DNA from: a virus
Length of the DNA stretch: 21,663 nucleotides
Strand: one strand, 5' to 3'
IMG/VR virus record: IMGVR_UViG_3300007960_000240
Span: 1 to 21,663 of that record
This document shows, piece after piece, positions 1 to 6,543 of this stretch. A program made the translations under genes and the position numbers. A model generated the notes under the pieces. It had not been told where the DNA came from. It did not search any database and saw only the letters and a program-made list of their open reading frames with translations. How positions within the stretch are numbered: position 1 is the stretch's first letter; every line of letters starts with the position of its first letter.

Positions 1-90
1 GAAGGTGCGAGTAGCCGTCACCTTGCCCTGGTCATACTGCCAGGTGCGGCTGCCCGCCTGCTCTTGGATGACGATGTTCGGAGTGGCCAT
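1..90 (-). CDS. Distal tail protein, 5' end only (partial)
   Basis: The first 30 codons of a gene that runs off the left edge. The protein begins MATPNIVIQEQAGSRTWQYD. Its ATG overlaps the TAA stop of the tape-measure gene (TAATG), so the two are translationally coupled. In siphovirus tail clusters the gene after the tape measure usually encodes a distal tail or tail-tip protein, and that position is the only basis for the name. No domain can be recognised in so short a piece. Confidence 0.6.
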   Translation of the reverse strand, partial: MATPNIVIQEQAGSRTWQYDQGKVTATRTF

Positions 91-1280
91 TATGCGAAGC
101 CTCCTGTGCCGCCAGCCGCCGCCATTTTTTCGGTGGCCCGCATGGTGCGCTCCTGCACCTCGCGCTGCCGGAGCTTGGGGTACGGGTCGAATGTGAACGC
201 ACCCAGGGCCGTGGTGGCAGAGCTGGTCTGCGCCACGCTATCAGCTACGGCCCTGTCCGTCTCGGCCTGCTTGGCGGCCAGCTGTTCCTCAAGCTCGTAC
301 AGGCTGGTCAGAGCCTCGCGCTCGTCCTGGGACTGCGCGTCACGCAGCCTGGCCTGGTGCTCGAGGGCACGCATGGCCTGCGCCTGCTCGAGCTGCGCAG
401 CGCGCGCTGCCTGGGCGTCGGTGCTGGCAATGGCGTCCACATACTTCAGCTCCACCTGCCGCATGGCCAGCGCGTCCTCGAGCGCCTGCACCTTGGCCCG
501 TTGCGACTCCTCTTCCTTGGCGGCCTGCTTGGCCGCAGCCTCGGCCTGCTTGGCCGCAGCCTCGGCCTGCTTGGCGTCCTGCTCGTCAAGCTTGTCCAGC
601 TGTGCCTGCGCCTGCAGCTCAATCATGCGCAGCTGGCGCGCATGCCGCTCCTCAATCAGCACGCGCTCCTGGTCGCTCATCTCGCGGGCCATCTCGAACT
701 GCAGGTCGTAGTACAGCTGCTGCGCCTTGGCCTGCGCCTCGGCAACCACAGCCGCGCGCTCGTCGCCAGCCGCGCGCACCTTGGCCACCTCCTCCTCCAG
801 CCGCATTCTGTAGTCCGCGTTGCGCAGGGCCAGCACGCGCTCTGCCTCGGCACGCGCCTCGGCCTCGCGTTCGGCGGCCATGGTCAGCCTGCTGGCGCGG
901 GCAGCGGCCTCCAGCTCACGCATGTGTTCAGCCGCCTTGTCGGCTGCGCCAGCCGTGGCGTCGTAGATGGCCTCGCCCAGGTCAACGAACGCACCCGCGA
1001 AGGGTATCGTCTTGAACATGTCCAGCAGCGCCTCGGGCGTTTCCTTGTCGCTGCGCAGGAACCCAGCCATGCCCTTGGCCAGGGTGGCTGCAATCATTGG
1101 CCCTGCCAGCGTGCCCATGACGCCGCGCGCCTGCTCGGTGAACTTGCCACCGAAGTCATAGCCGAAGCTCTTGCCCGCCTCGCCGCCCGCCTTGACGCTC
1201 TTGGCCTTGGCCTCCTCGAGACCCTTGTCGAGCATGCTGGTGCGCGCCGCGATGTCGATGTAGACGCTGCCTGCCAGCAT
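90..1280 (-). CDS. Tape measure protein (short)
   Basis: A 396-residue protein read as the tail tape measure, which sets tail length and is threaded through the tail tube. The N-terminus (AGSVYIDIAARTSMLDKGLE, residues 3-22) resembles tape-measure N-termini. A Gly/Ala-rich hydrophobic stretch lies at about 50-75. From about 115 to 345 the protein is an Ala/Glu/Gln/Arg-rich, almost uninterrupted coiled coil that includes a heptad-length repeat, AKQAEAA. It starts 2 bp after the stop of the frameshifted chaperone, the classic siphovirus order. At about 1.5 Angstrom per residue it would specify a tail of roughly 60 nm, short for a siphovirus. Position and coiled-coil character support the call. 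I cannot exclude that a second tape-measure-like gene lies beyond the window. Confidence 0.8.
   Translation of the reverse strand: MLAGSVYIDIAARTSMLDKGLEEAKAKSVKAGGEAGKSFGYDFGGKFTEQARGVMGTLAGPMIAATLAKGMAGFLRSDKETPEALLDMFKTIPFAGAFVDLGEAIYDATAGAADKAAEHMRELEAAARASRLTMAAEREAEARAEAERVLALRNADYRMRLEEEVAKVRAAGDERAAVVAEAQAKAQQLYYDLQFEMAREMSDQERVLIEERHARQLRMIELQAQAQLDKLDEQDAKQAEAAAKQAEAAAKQAAKEEESQRAKVQALEDALAMRQVELKYVDAIASTDAQAARAAQLEQAQAMRALEHQARLRDAQSQDEREALTSLYELEEQLAAKQAETDRAVADSVAQTSSATTALGAFTFDPYPKLRQREVQERTMRATEKMAAAGGTGGFA
522..576 (-). repeat. 21-bp tandem repeat inside the tape measure gene
   Basis: The unit GGCCTGCTTGGCCGCAGCCTC (plus-strand reading, split here for brevity into GGCCTGCTTGG and CCGCAGCCTC) occurs at 522-542 and 543-563 and partly again to 576. 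It encodes the seven-residue repeat AKQAEAA in the coiled coil. Being an in-frame multiple of seven residues, copy-number change would lengthen the coil without breaking its register. Confidence 0.85.
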
Positions 1281-1282
1281 GG

Positions 1283-1884
1283 TCAGCCCTGCTCCTGCAG
1301 CCAGCGCTCAACATAGTCTCGGCACGCATCGTCGCTGGCGTTGCTGCGCACCAGGCGCCCCTGGCGCACAATGGCAAGCAGGCCATTGAACTCCGCGACA
1401 GGCAGCCCCATCGGGTCAGGCACGGCGCCCTGCGTGTTCAGCAGGTGCGCCTCTGTCAGCCAGTCCCGCTGCCGCTCACGCCCGCGCGCGAGCGGCTCAC
1501 CCATTTTCCCTCGGCGTCCGACCACTCGAACCCAAGCAGCTGCAGCGCAATGTGCGTGAGGTCATCCGGCGACAGCGCTGCCGCGATGGCCGTGGCCCGC
1601 ACCTGGTCGCCCTCGAGCGCGCACAGCAGAATCTCGTAGGCGCCCTCGAGCTGGAACGCCCAGCGAATCAGCCAGCTGGTCAGCATGGCCTGCTCACGCA
1701 CCTCGGCTGCGCGCCGCATCAGCTCGTCGGCAGGCAGCTCGGCGGCACGCCCATCGGCAATGGTGGCATCAGCCATGCGGCGCGCCAGCAGGCGCTGCAT
1801 GCCAACCAGCTCACGCACGCACAGGGGCCGCAGCAGGAGCGGCCCGTCGGGCAGGTCTACGGGCACATGGCCGATGGCCGTCAT
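1283..1884 (-). CDS. Tail assembly chaperone, -1 frameshift product (gpGT-like)
   Basis: Predicted 200-residue fusion made when ribosomes slip back one base at GGGAAAA (minus strand 1510 to 1504). It consists of residues 1-127 of the upstream chaperone followed by 73 residues read in the -1 frame from 1504 to the TGA at 1283-1285. The extension begins MGEPLARGRERQRDW and contains PMGLPVAEFNGLLAIV, then a C-terminal region ending in ERWLQEQG. Siphoviruses typically make two chaperones, gpG and gpGT in lambda, in this way from the genes between tail tube and tape measure. The extension's stop lies 2 bp from the tape-measure ATG, so this frame fills the whole gap. Alternatively the extension could be translated separately from the ATG at 1504, but the slippery site makes a fusion more likely. 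Confidence 0.8.
1456..1884 (-). CDS. Tail assembly chaperone, zero-frame product (gpG-like)
   Basis: A 142-residue protein, starting MTAIGHVPVDLPDG, with an Ala/Leu-rich helical body (residues 20-115) and a C-terminal tail AEGKWVSRSRAGVSGSG translated beyond the slippery site. The ATG overlaps the stop of the preceding gene (ATGA). The position immediately before the tape measure and after the tail tube, together with the slippery heptamer at codons 126-127 in the correct phase, identifies it as the short chaperone. It should bind the tape measure protein during tail assembly and be absent from finished virions. Sequence similarity of such chaperones is usually low, so the call rests on context and the frameshift signal. 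Confidence 0.8.
   Translation of the reverse strand: MTAIGHVPVDLPDGPLLLRPLCVRELVGMQRLLARRMADATIADGRAAELPADELMRRAAEVREQAMLTSWLIRWAFQLEGAYEILLCALEGDQVRATAIAAALSPDDLTHIALQLLGFEWSDAEGKWVSRSRAGVSGSGTG
1471..1510 (-). other. Programmed -1 ribosomal frameshift signal
   Basis: On the minus strand the heptamer GGGAAAA (1510 to 1504) lies in the X XXY YYZ phase: codon GGA is codon 126 and AAA is codon 127 of the chaperone. A 7-base spacer, TGGGTGA (1503 to 1497), separates it from a predicted hairpin at 1496 to 1471. The hairpin has an 11-bp stem (GCCGCTC pairs with GAGCGGC, extended inward by a G.U pair and three more pairs) and a GCGG loop. Slippery site, spacer and stem match the standard layout. 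Confidence 0.85.
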
Positions 1885-2129
1885 GGCACCACCACCTGCG
1901 TGGCCGCCTTGGCAATGTCCTCGAATCTCCGGCAGTCCGTGTCACGCACCTGCGCGCGCATGCGTCCAAGAGATGCACGCGCACGCTGTATGGCTGTGGA
2001 CGGGTCGATGCTGCCAGGCGAGACGCGGCGCGCAACCACGCCACCATCATGCATGGTGAACCGCACGCACCAGTCGCGCGTGCTGGGGGCCACCAGCTGC
2101 GCGGCGAGAATGGCGTTGAACTGACTCAT
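1881..2129 (-). CDS. Small tail-region protein, unknown function
   Basis: An 82-residue protein beginning MSQFNAILAAQL, between the tail tube and the tail chaperones. The ATG overlaps the TGA of the tail tube gene (ATGA), which decides the start over a possible upstream GTG. The middle (DWCVRFTMHDGGVVARRV) looks like a small beta-hairpin. The C-terminal half is Arg/Ala-rich and helical. I do not recognise a family. Position suggests a role in tail assembly or a minor tail component. Confidence 0.75.
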   Translation of the reverse strand: MSQFNAILAAQLVAPSTRDWCVRFTMHDGGVVARRVSPGSIDPSTAIQRARASLGRMRAQVRDTDCRRFEDIAKAATQVVVP

Positions 2130-2563
2130 GTCAGGTTGGTAGACCACACCACGGTGGGGCCGTTGCTGTCGTTGAGCTCGAAGTTGAGCGTCAGGGTGGC
2201 GTCACCGTTCTTGTCCGTGTTGAACGCCAGGCTGCTGAACAGCGCGTCGAAGGTGAGGTTGGCAGCTGACTGCGAGGCCGTGCCACCGTAGCACGACAGC
2301 ACCAGCGTGCCGCCCAGCTGCTTGTTCGTCAGGTCTGTGTTATTGCCGAACGGCGACCCGTCAGAATCGCCAACGGACGGCACGCCCGCCAGGCTGCCCG
2401 TGATGTCAAGCACGCCCAGGCGGCGCGTCTTCGCAGCGTGCGCGAAGCCTGTGGTGTCGCTGCTCGTGTAGGCCACATTGGCTGACCACACCTTGACATT
2501 GAGAGCGTAGTTCGAGGGCAGGTCGACCAGCCCGTCATTTCCAACCGTGTAGATGGTGGCCAT
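2126..2563 (-). CDS. Major tail tube protein
   Basis: A 145-residue beta-rich protein starting MATIYTVGNDGLVDLPSNYA, read as the protomer of the tail tube. It has the size, Thr/Ser/Asn-rich composition and alternating hydrophobic pattern of siphovirus major tail proteins (for example LGVLDITGSLAGVPSVGDSD and LGGTLVLSCYGG). It follows the tail-completion gene and precedes the chaperones, the expected order. A strong ribosome-binding site, AGGAG, lies about 8 bases before the ATG, fitting a highly expressed structural gene. Stop codons are shared with the next gene. The name is inferred from order and composition rather than a diagnostic motif. Confidence 0.75.
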   Translation of the reverse strand: MATIYTVGNDGLVDLPSNYALNVKVWSANVAYTSSDTTGFAHAAKTRRLGVLDITGSLAGVPSVGDSDGSPFGNNTDLTNKQLGGTLVLSCYGGTASQSAANLTFDALFSSLAFNTDKNGDATLTLNFELNDSNGPTVVWSTNLT

Positions 2564-2572
2564 GTGTGTCTC

Positions 2573-2977
2573 CTACAGTAGCGTGGCACGCAGCTCGTAC
2601 TCGTCTTCAATCAGCCAGGCGTCATCATCCTGCTGCGGCACACCTTGTCGCCGGAGCCTTGTGGTGACGCGGTCGTGTCCTGCCAGGGTGGCCGTCCACC
2701 CATCCAGCAGCGCCTTGAGGCGGGTCTGCGCTGACGCCAGGTCACCCGTGGTATCGGCAGAATCGTACATGCGGAACAGGATGCCCAGCACCAGCTCGTA
2801 GCCCGCGCTGGTTCTGTCGCTGCGGTCTGTGGTGACCTCGTACACGCACACGGGCAGGGCGCAGTCGCTTGGCGCCTGGGTGGCGTACACGCGGCCATCA
2901 AAGACATAGGCGAACCCGCCAGCTGTGTTCGAGCTGGAGATGCGGGTGCGCAGCGCTGTCAGCACGGCCATGCTCAT
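2573..2977 (-). CDS. Tail completion / tail terminator protein
   Basis: A 134-residue protein starting MSMAVLTALRTRISSSNTAG. Its form matches the tail terminators that join the tail tube to the head: an N-terminal helix of the type VLTALRTRI, an early segment FAYVFDGRVYATQAP, a central strand-rich part with YELVLGILFRMYD, and a C-terminal strand EYELRATLL. The ATG overlaps the neck protein stop (ATGA). An internal ATG two codons downstream is a possible alternative start. It lies between the gp10-like neck protein and the tail tube protein, as in HK97-like clusters. The family assignment is by pattern and order. Confidence 0.7.
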   Translation of the reverse strand: MSMAVLTALRTRISSSNTAGGFAYVFDGRVYATQAPSDCALPVCVYEVTTDRSDRTSAGYELVLGILFRMYDSADTTGDLASAQTRLKALLDGWTATLAGHDRVTTRLRRQGVPQQDDDAWLIEDEYELRATLL

Positions 2978-3444
2978 CCTAGCCTCGCCACCCTTCGCAT
3001 GGCGCGCGCCATTGTCGGCTCGAACAGGTCGCGCACGGCCTCGATGGTGGGCTTGATGTATGGCCGCGCGCGCACCCGCCCGAAGTTCCCTTCGATGCGC
3101 GCATAGCGCACAGGGCTGCCCAGCTGCATGCCGATGCGGTCAGGCGTGCTGTACTTGCGCACCTTGGCGCCCGTCGGCCCGCCAATCTGCCAGCTGCGCC
3201 GGAGGGTGCCTGTGTTGACCGCAGGCGGCTGCCCTGGCGCACTCGCCTGGTGCAGCCCCTGCTTGCGCATGGTCTTCGCACCCTTGCGGCCCTTGCCGAT
3301 TCTGTAGATGCGGCCCGTGCCAGGCTTGCCGAGCTGCACCTTGAGCGCACGCTCAACGACCAGCAGGTAGGCGTTGACACCTTGCGTGATGGCCCAGCGC
3401 ATTTGACTGGTGGCCTGCGGGTTGCCACGCCACTCGACGCTCAT
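2974..3444 (-). CDS. HK97 gp10-like neck / minor tail protein
   Basis: A 156-residue basic protein beginning MSVEWRGNPQATSQMRW. An N-terminal helix (AYLLVVERALKVQLG) is followed by a Lys/Arg-rich stretch, then NTGTLRRSWQI and SPVRYARIEGNFGRVRARPY, and a C-terminal helix. The combination of an NTGxLRxSW-like segment with a YAxxxEFG-like segment is typical of HK97 gp10-family neck proteins. The start overlaps the previous stop as ATGA. It acts at the head-tail interface of the virion. Confidence 0.75.
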   Translation of the reverse strand: MSVEWRGNPQATSQMRWAITQGVNAYLLVVERALKVQLGKPGTGRIYRIGKGRKGAKTMRKQGLHQASAPGQPPAVNTGTLRRSWQIGGPTGAKVRKYSTPDRIGMQLGSPVRYARIEGNFGRVRARPYIKPTIEAVRDLFEPTMARAMRRVARLG

Positions 3445-3812
3445 GCCAGCACCTCCGGCGGCGGCACGCGCACCGCGTCCACAATGGTGTGCGCATTGGG
3501 GTGGGTGGTCGCCAGGTCAGGCACGCGCACGCCTGTGACCCTGTACAGGTTGCAGCTGTTGCCCGTTGGCGGCTGCGCCACCAGGTCATCGGCCTGCACA
3601 TCCACGGCGCCGTTGAAGTAGATGACGGTGCCGCGCCGCAAGCTTGTGCGCCCCTGCGCCAGCTGCTCGGCACTCGAGCGCTCCTGCACGAATGCCTGGT
3701 GCGTGGTGCTGGTATAGCTCTTCGCCACCATGCCGTATGCGTCCACCGTGGTGGTGGGGCGCCGCAGCGCCACCTGCTTGCCCATGGTGGCAATGAGCGC
3801 AGCCACGCTCAC
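3441..3812 (-). CDS. Head closure / head-tail adaptor protein
   Basis: A 123-residue protein with a GTG start inside a GTGA overlap with the connector gene. The sequence starts MSVAALIATMGKQVALRRPT and continues with a strand-rich body (TTTVDAYGMVAKSYTSTTH) and a C-terminal region with YRVTGVRVPDLAT. This length and the pattern of a short helix, then an opening strand with LRRPTTTVDAYG, resemble the head-closure (gp16/HK97 gp7) proteins that seal the connector. It occupies that slot between the gp6-like connector and the gp10-like neck protein. Confidence 0.7.
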   Translation of the reverse strand: MSVAALIATMGKQVALRRPTTTVDAYGMVAKSYTSTTHQAFVQERSSAEQLAQGRTSLRRGTVIYFNGAVDVQADDLVAQPPTGNSCNLYRVTGVRVPDLATTHPNAHTIVDAVRVPPPEVLA

Positions 3813-4654
3813 CGAAGCCTCCTGTACGGCGCCAGCAGCTGGAACGCCTCGCGGTCAGCCTGCGCCCTGCCCTCGAGGCTGTAGCTGTAGTCGCCCAGGC
3901 TCTCGCTGGCCAGGCTGTAGTCGCGCGCCCTGCCGTAGTAGATGCCAGCCGCCAGCATGCGCGTGGCCTGTTCAATGTCGGGCGGCACCTCCTCGTAGCC
4001 TGCGTCGTAGTCGGCCACAATGGTCTGCTTGGCGCTGGGCCACCTGTAGCCGTCATCGGGGAACCCGCCTCCGGTGAGGTACACGATGCCACGGTCAAGG
4101 TCTGCACGGGTGTCCAGCTGCGCCTGGTCAGGGTAGGTCAGCGTGGCCGTGGCGTTGAGCAGGTCGCGCCCAGCGAATCGGTGCATGTACTTGACCAGGC
4201 AGTTCGATGCCAGCGTGGCGCTGAAACCCGTCTGCTGGTTGATCCAGGCCACCAGCAGCTGGCTGGTTGGCACCTGATTGTGGTTGCGGTGCGACACCGT
4301 TTCGTCCCCGTCGGCGTCAACCCGCGTCAGGCAGAACTCGTTCTCCCGCATGGTCACCGTCGCCAGCACATCGGTGCTGACGGTGCTGCTGATGGTCAGC
4401 GCCGCCAGGCGCCCGCTGCCCAGGTAGTGGACATGGCCGATGGGCGCCCAGCGCAACAGCACCGCACCCTCGCCTCCAGCCGTTGTCCACTCAATGACGC
4501 GGCGCTGCACCACCTTGCGGCGCAGGTAGCTCTCAACCTGGTATGTGGCGGCGTCAATGGCCTGCTCGAGCTGCGTGTCGTTGTCCGACACGGTTATGCC
4601 CAGCGTGGCCTTGAGGTCAGCCAGGGAGATGATGGCATACTGGTCAACGGCCAC
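3809..4654 (-). CDS. Head-tail connector protein (gp6-like)
   Basis: A 281-residue protein starting at GTG (MAVDQYAIISLADLKATLGI) with AGGAGGG 7 bases upstream. The N-terminus is a typical connector head: a start helix SLADLKATLGI, then DNDTQLEQAIDAATYQVESY and LRRKVVQRR. The family signature of an early xLxxLKxxL helix followed by a long helix of Ala/Leu residues is visible. The C-terminal part (PPDIEQATRMLAAGIYYGR) repeats the helical P-x-D-x-x-x-A motif seen at the ends of these proteins. At 281 residues it is much longer than HK97 gp6 (about 100), because of a central beta-rich insert (about 60-215). It binds the portal ring in the capsid vertex. Confidence 0.75.
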   Translation of the reverse strand: MAVDQYAIISLADLKATLGITVSDNDTQLEQAIDAATYQVESYLRRKVVQRRVIEWTTAGGEGAVLLRWAPIGHVHYLGSGRLAALTISSTVSTDVLATVTMRENEFCLTRVDADGDETVSHRNHNQVPTSQLLVAWINQQTGFSATLASNCLVKYMHRFAGRDLLNATATLTYPDQAQLDTRADLDRGIVYLTGGGFPDDGYRWPSAKQTIVADYDAGYEEVPPDIEQATRMLAAGIYYGRARDYSLASESLGDYSYSLEGRAQADREAFQLLAPYRRLR

Positions 4655-4868
4655 GCGGCGCCCTCCTGCGTGGTTTCATCGGCTTGACGGCTGGTTCTGT
4701 TGCGGCTGGCGTCTGCGCAGGGCCGCTGGGTGCCAGTATGCGCAGCACGCCCATGGCAGCGAACCGCTCGGCCAGCTCCTTGCGCATGACCACCGTGGCG
4801 CCCACGCGGTGCATGTTCCAGGGGCGCACCACCAGCACCACCACCATGGGCTCGGCTACGGGTTCCAT
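4644..4868 (-). CDS. Small head-cluster protein
   Basis: A 74-residue protein starting MEPVAEPMVVVLVVRPWNMH. It overlaps the end of the glycosyltransferase gene by 13 bp and the start of the connector gene by 11 bp. The core, VRPWNMHRVGATVVMRKELA followed by ERFAAMGVLRIL, resembles small phage head-region proteins with the plan of strand, W/F-N, G, and a short helix ending in a G-x-hydrophobic strand. The C-terminus is basic and Pro-rich (VKPMKPRRRAPRGR). Function is unknown. Placement suggests a head or connector accessory. Confidence 0.7.
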   Translation of the reverse strand: MEPVAEPMVVVLVVRPWNMHRVGATVVMRKELAERFAAMGVLRILAPSGPAQTPAATEPAVKPMKPRRRAPRGR

Positions 4869-6034
4869 GGCAGAGCTCCGTTGGCATTGTAGTCGCGCAC
4901 ATATTGGTGCCTGGGCTGCAGCTGCTCGTCCGGCCAGCTGCACATGACCTGCAGGTGGCCCACCCGTACCAGCGGCGTGATGCCGCACCGCAGGCCGTGC
5001 GCCCGCGCGTGGCTCCAAAAGTAGATGTCATCGTCCACGCGCCCGTCACCCCAGCCACCGTCCTCGGCAGGCTTGCCAACGAACAGCGGGCGGGGGAGCT
5101 TGGCCAGCGTCTCAACCCGCATGAGGGTGCAGCCGAAGTGTGCGGAGAGGCATGGCCACCATGGCTGCCGCAGGGCCGTGGCCTCCATCTCGCGCAGCGG
5201 CTGGCCGTTGCCGTCATCAAGCATGGCCAGCATGTGGTCGCGGTCGCGCGCCACCTGCAGCGGCGCCAGCACATCGAGATGCTGCTCCTCGAGCAGGTGC
5301 CGCAGCACAAGCACATCATTGGCCTCGAAGACCGTGTCGTAGTCCACCGTCAGGATGTACTTGAACTTGCCCTCGGCGCACACCTTGTCCAGCTCACGCT
5401 GCAGGCATTGCCCCCAAAAAACGCCAGTCGTGCGCACCATGGGCATGGCCAGCTTGAAGCAGGCATGTGCCACGCATTGCATGTTGTCGCTCCACGCCAG
5501 GCGTGGCATGCTCATCACGCACAGCACATCACCCTGCGGCACCACGGGCAGCCGGACATTGGCCACCCTGCGTGCGCGCAGGTTCAGGCTGATCGGGTAG
5601 GCGCTGCAGTCATCTGCACCGTCCCAGGTTCCAACCACCTCGAGGCACGCCATGCCCAGCAGCGCCTCGAGCTTCTGCCTGTTGAATATGGCGCCATGGC
5701 GGTCATCGGCGTCCACATGCCCGCCCATGAGGAAAGACTCGGTCACATGGCCGCCGCCATTGTGGTAGTGCGCCAGCACCTTGTCGAAGTCAGGCACGGC
5801 CACCAGCAGCTCACCACCTAGCCGGAGCGCTCGCGCCCACTCGCGCAGCACAGCCAGCGTGTCTCTGTGGCTGGCGTGCTCAAGCACATGGCTGGCCCTG
5901 ATGCAGTCAAGCTGGCCGTCGGCAATGCCCTCCAGGCATTCCATGCGGCGGCCCTGCTTGATGTCCCACGGCTCATGGCCTGGCTGTGCGGCGTCCCCGC
6001 AGCCGATGTCGATTCGCTTGATGGTGTCCGTCAT
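4856..6034 (-). CDS. Methyltransferase-glycosyltransferase fusion
   Basis: A 392-residue two-domain protein. Residues 1-155 look like a class I SAM-dependent methyltransferase: motif I IDIGCGD (8-14), LDCIRASHVLEH (42-53), and LGGELLVAVPDF (72-83), the strand-4/5 region. Residues 165-392 look like a GT-A glycosyltransferase: YILTVDYDTVF (226-236) carries a DxD-like metal site at 231-233, LDVLAPLQVARD follows, then FGCTLMRVETL (300-310), and VDDDIYFWSHARAHG (333-347) with H360 as a likely metal ligand. It sits inside the head gene cluster behind a hairpin, so it may decorate a virion protein or the DNA. No clear Shine-Dalgarno precedes the ATG. I infer both activities from motifs; acceptor and sugar donor are unknown. 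Confidence 0.75.
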   Translation of the reverse strand: MTDTIKRIDIGCGDAAQPGHEPWDIKQGRRMECLEGIADGQLDCIRASHVLEHASHRDTLAVLREWARALRLGGELLVAVPDFDKVLAHYHNGGGHVTESFLMGGHVDADDRHGAIFNRQKLEALLGMACLEVVGTWDGADDCSAYPISLNLRARRVANVRLPVVPQGDVLCVMSMPRLAWSDNMQCVAHACFKLAMPMVRTTGVFWGQCLQRELDKVCAEGKFKYILTVDYDTVFEANDVLVLRHLLEEQHLDVLAPLQVARDRDHMLAMLDDGNGQPLREMEATALRQPWWPCLSAHFGCTLMRVETLAKLPRPLFVGKPAEDGGWGDGRVDDDIYFWSHARAHGLRCGITPLVRVGHLQVMCSWPDEQLQPRHQYVRDYNANGALPWNP

Positions 6035-6038
6035 AAGA

Positions 6039-6066
6039 CACAGCGGCGCCGCCTGGCGCCGCTGTG
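6039..6066 (-). terminator. Terminator-like hairpin before the glycosyltransferase gene
   Basis: A perfect 12-bp inverted repeat, CACAGCGGCGCC (6039-6050) and GGCGCCGCTGTG (6055-6066), with a 4-base loop. On the minus strand it lies 24 bases after the decoration gene stop. It is followed only by TCTT and then the ATG of the next gene. The U-tract is weak, so it may be a partial terminator, or an mRNA stabiliser that protects the abundant capsid message. Confidence 0.6.
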
Positions 6067-6090
6067 CGGGTAGGTGGTGCTGGCAGTCTA

Positions 6091-6522
6091 TCAGACTGCG
6101 AACACATTGCGCGCATCGACGGTGCCAGCGCCCGTGGTGCCCGCGCCGTCCTGGCGCCGCCCCAGGGTGGCGTACCCCACCACCGTCGCGGAGGCGCCAG
6201 GCGTGACGCTCAACTTGAGGTACCTCTTGAGGCCGCGCGTGTCCACCTGGATCAGGTAGTACGGGGTCGTGAGGGTGGTGGCCGTGCCGTGCGTGCCGAT
6301 GGTGAAGTCGGTGCCGCCCGTGATGCCAGCAGCCACCCAGGTGCTGTCATCGTCAGACTGCTCGACCTTCAAGGTGCTGGCCGCGTTCGTCACATTCGCA
6401 TGCACCGCGATGGTGGCGTAGTCGTAGCCCTTGCAGTCGATGCTGGTGGTGGCCGTGGCGTTGGTGGCCACCGAACCCGATGCCAGCGCGTAGATGAACT
6501 TCTGATTTGCTTCGCGAATCAT
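6091..6522 (-). CDS. Capsid decoration-like protein
   Basis: A 143-residue beta-rich protein starting MIREANQKFIYALASGSVAT. The features are SIDCKGYDYATIAVHANVTN, KVEQSDDDSTWVAAGIT, and YLIQVDTRGLKRYLKLSVTP. This pattern, a GYDYA strand, EQSDDDSTW and D-RG-KRYLK, recurs in phage proteins encoded directly after the major capsid protein. Size, Thr/Ala/Gly richness and position fit a capsid surface or cement protein. A strong site, AGGAGGG, lies about 9 bases before the ATG. The exact role is inferred. Confidence 0.7.
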   Translation of the reverse strand: MIREANQKFIYALASGSVATNATATTSIDCKGYDYATIAVHANVTNAASTLKVEQSDDDSTWVAAGITGGTDFTIGTHGTATTLTTPYYLIQVDTRGLKRYLKLSVTPGASATVVGYATLGRRQDGAGTTGAGTVDARNVFAV

Positions 6523-6543
6523 GGTAGTTGACCCTCCTGCTGG

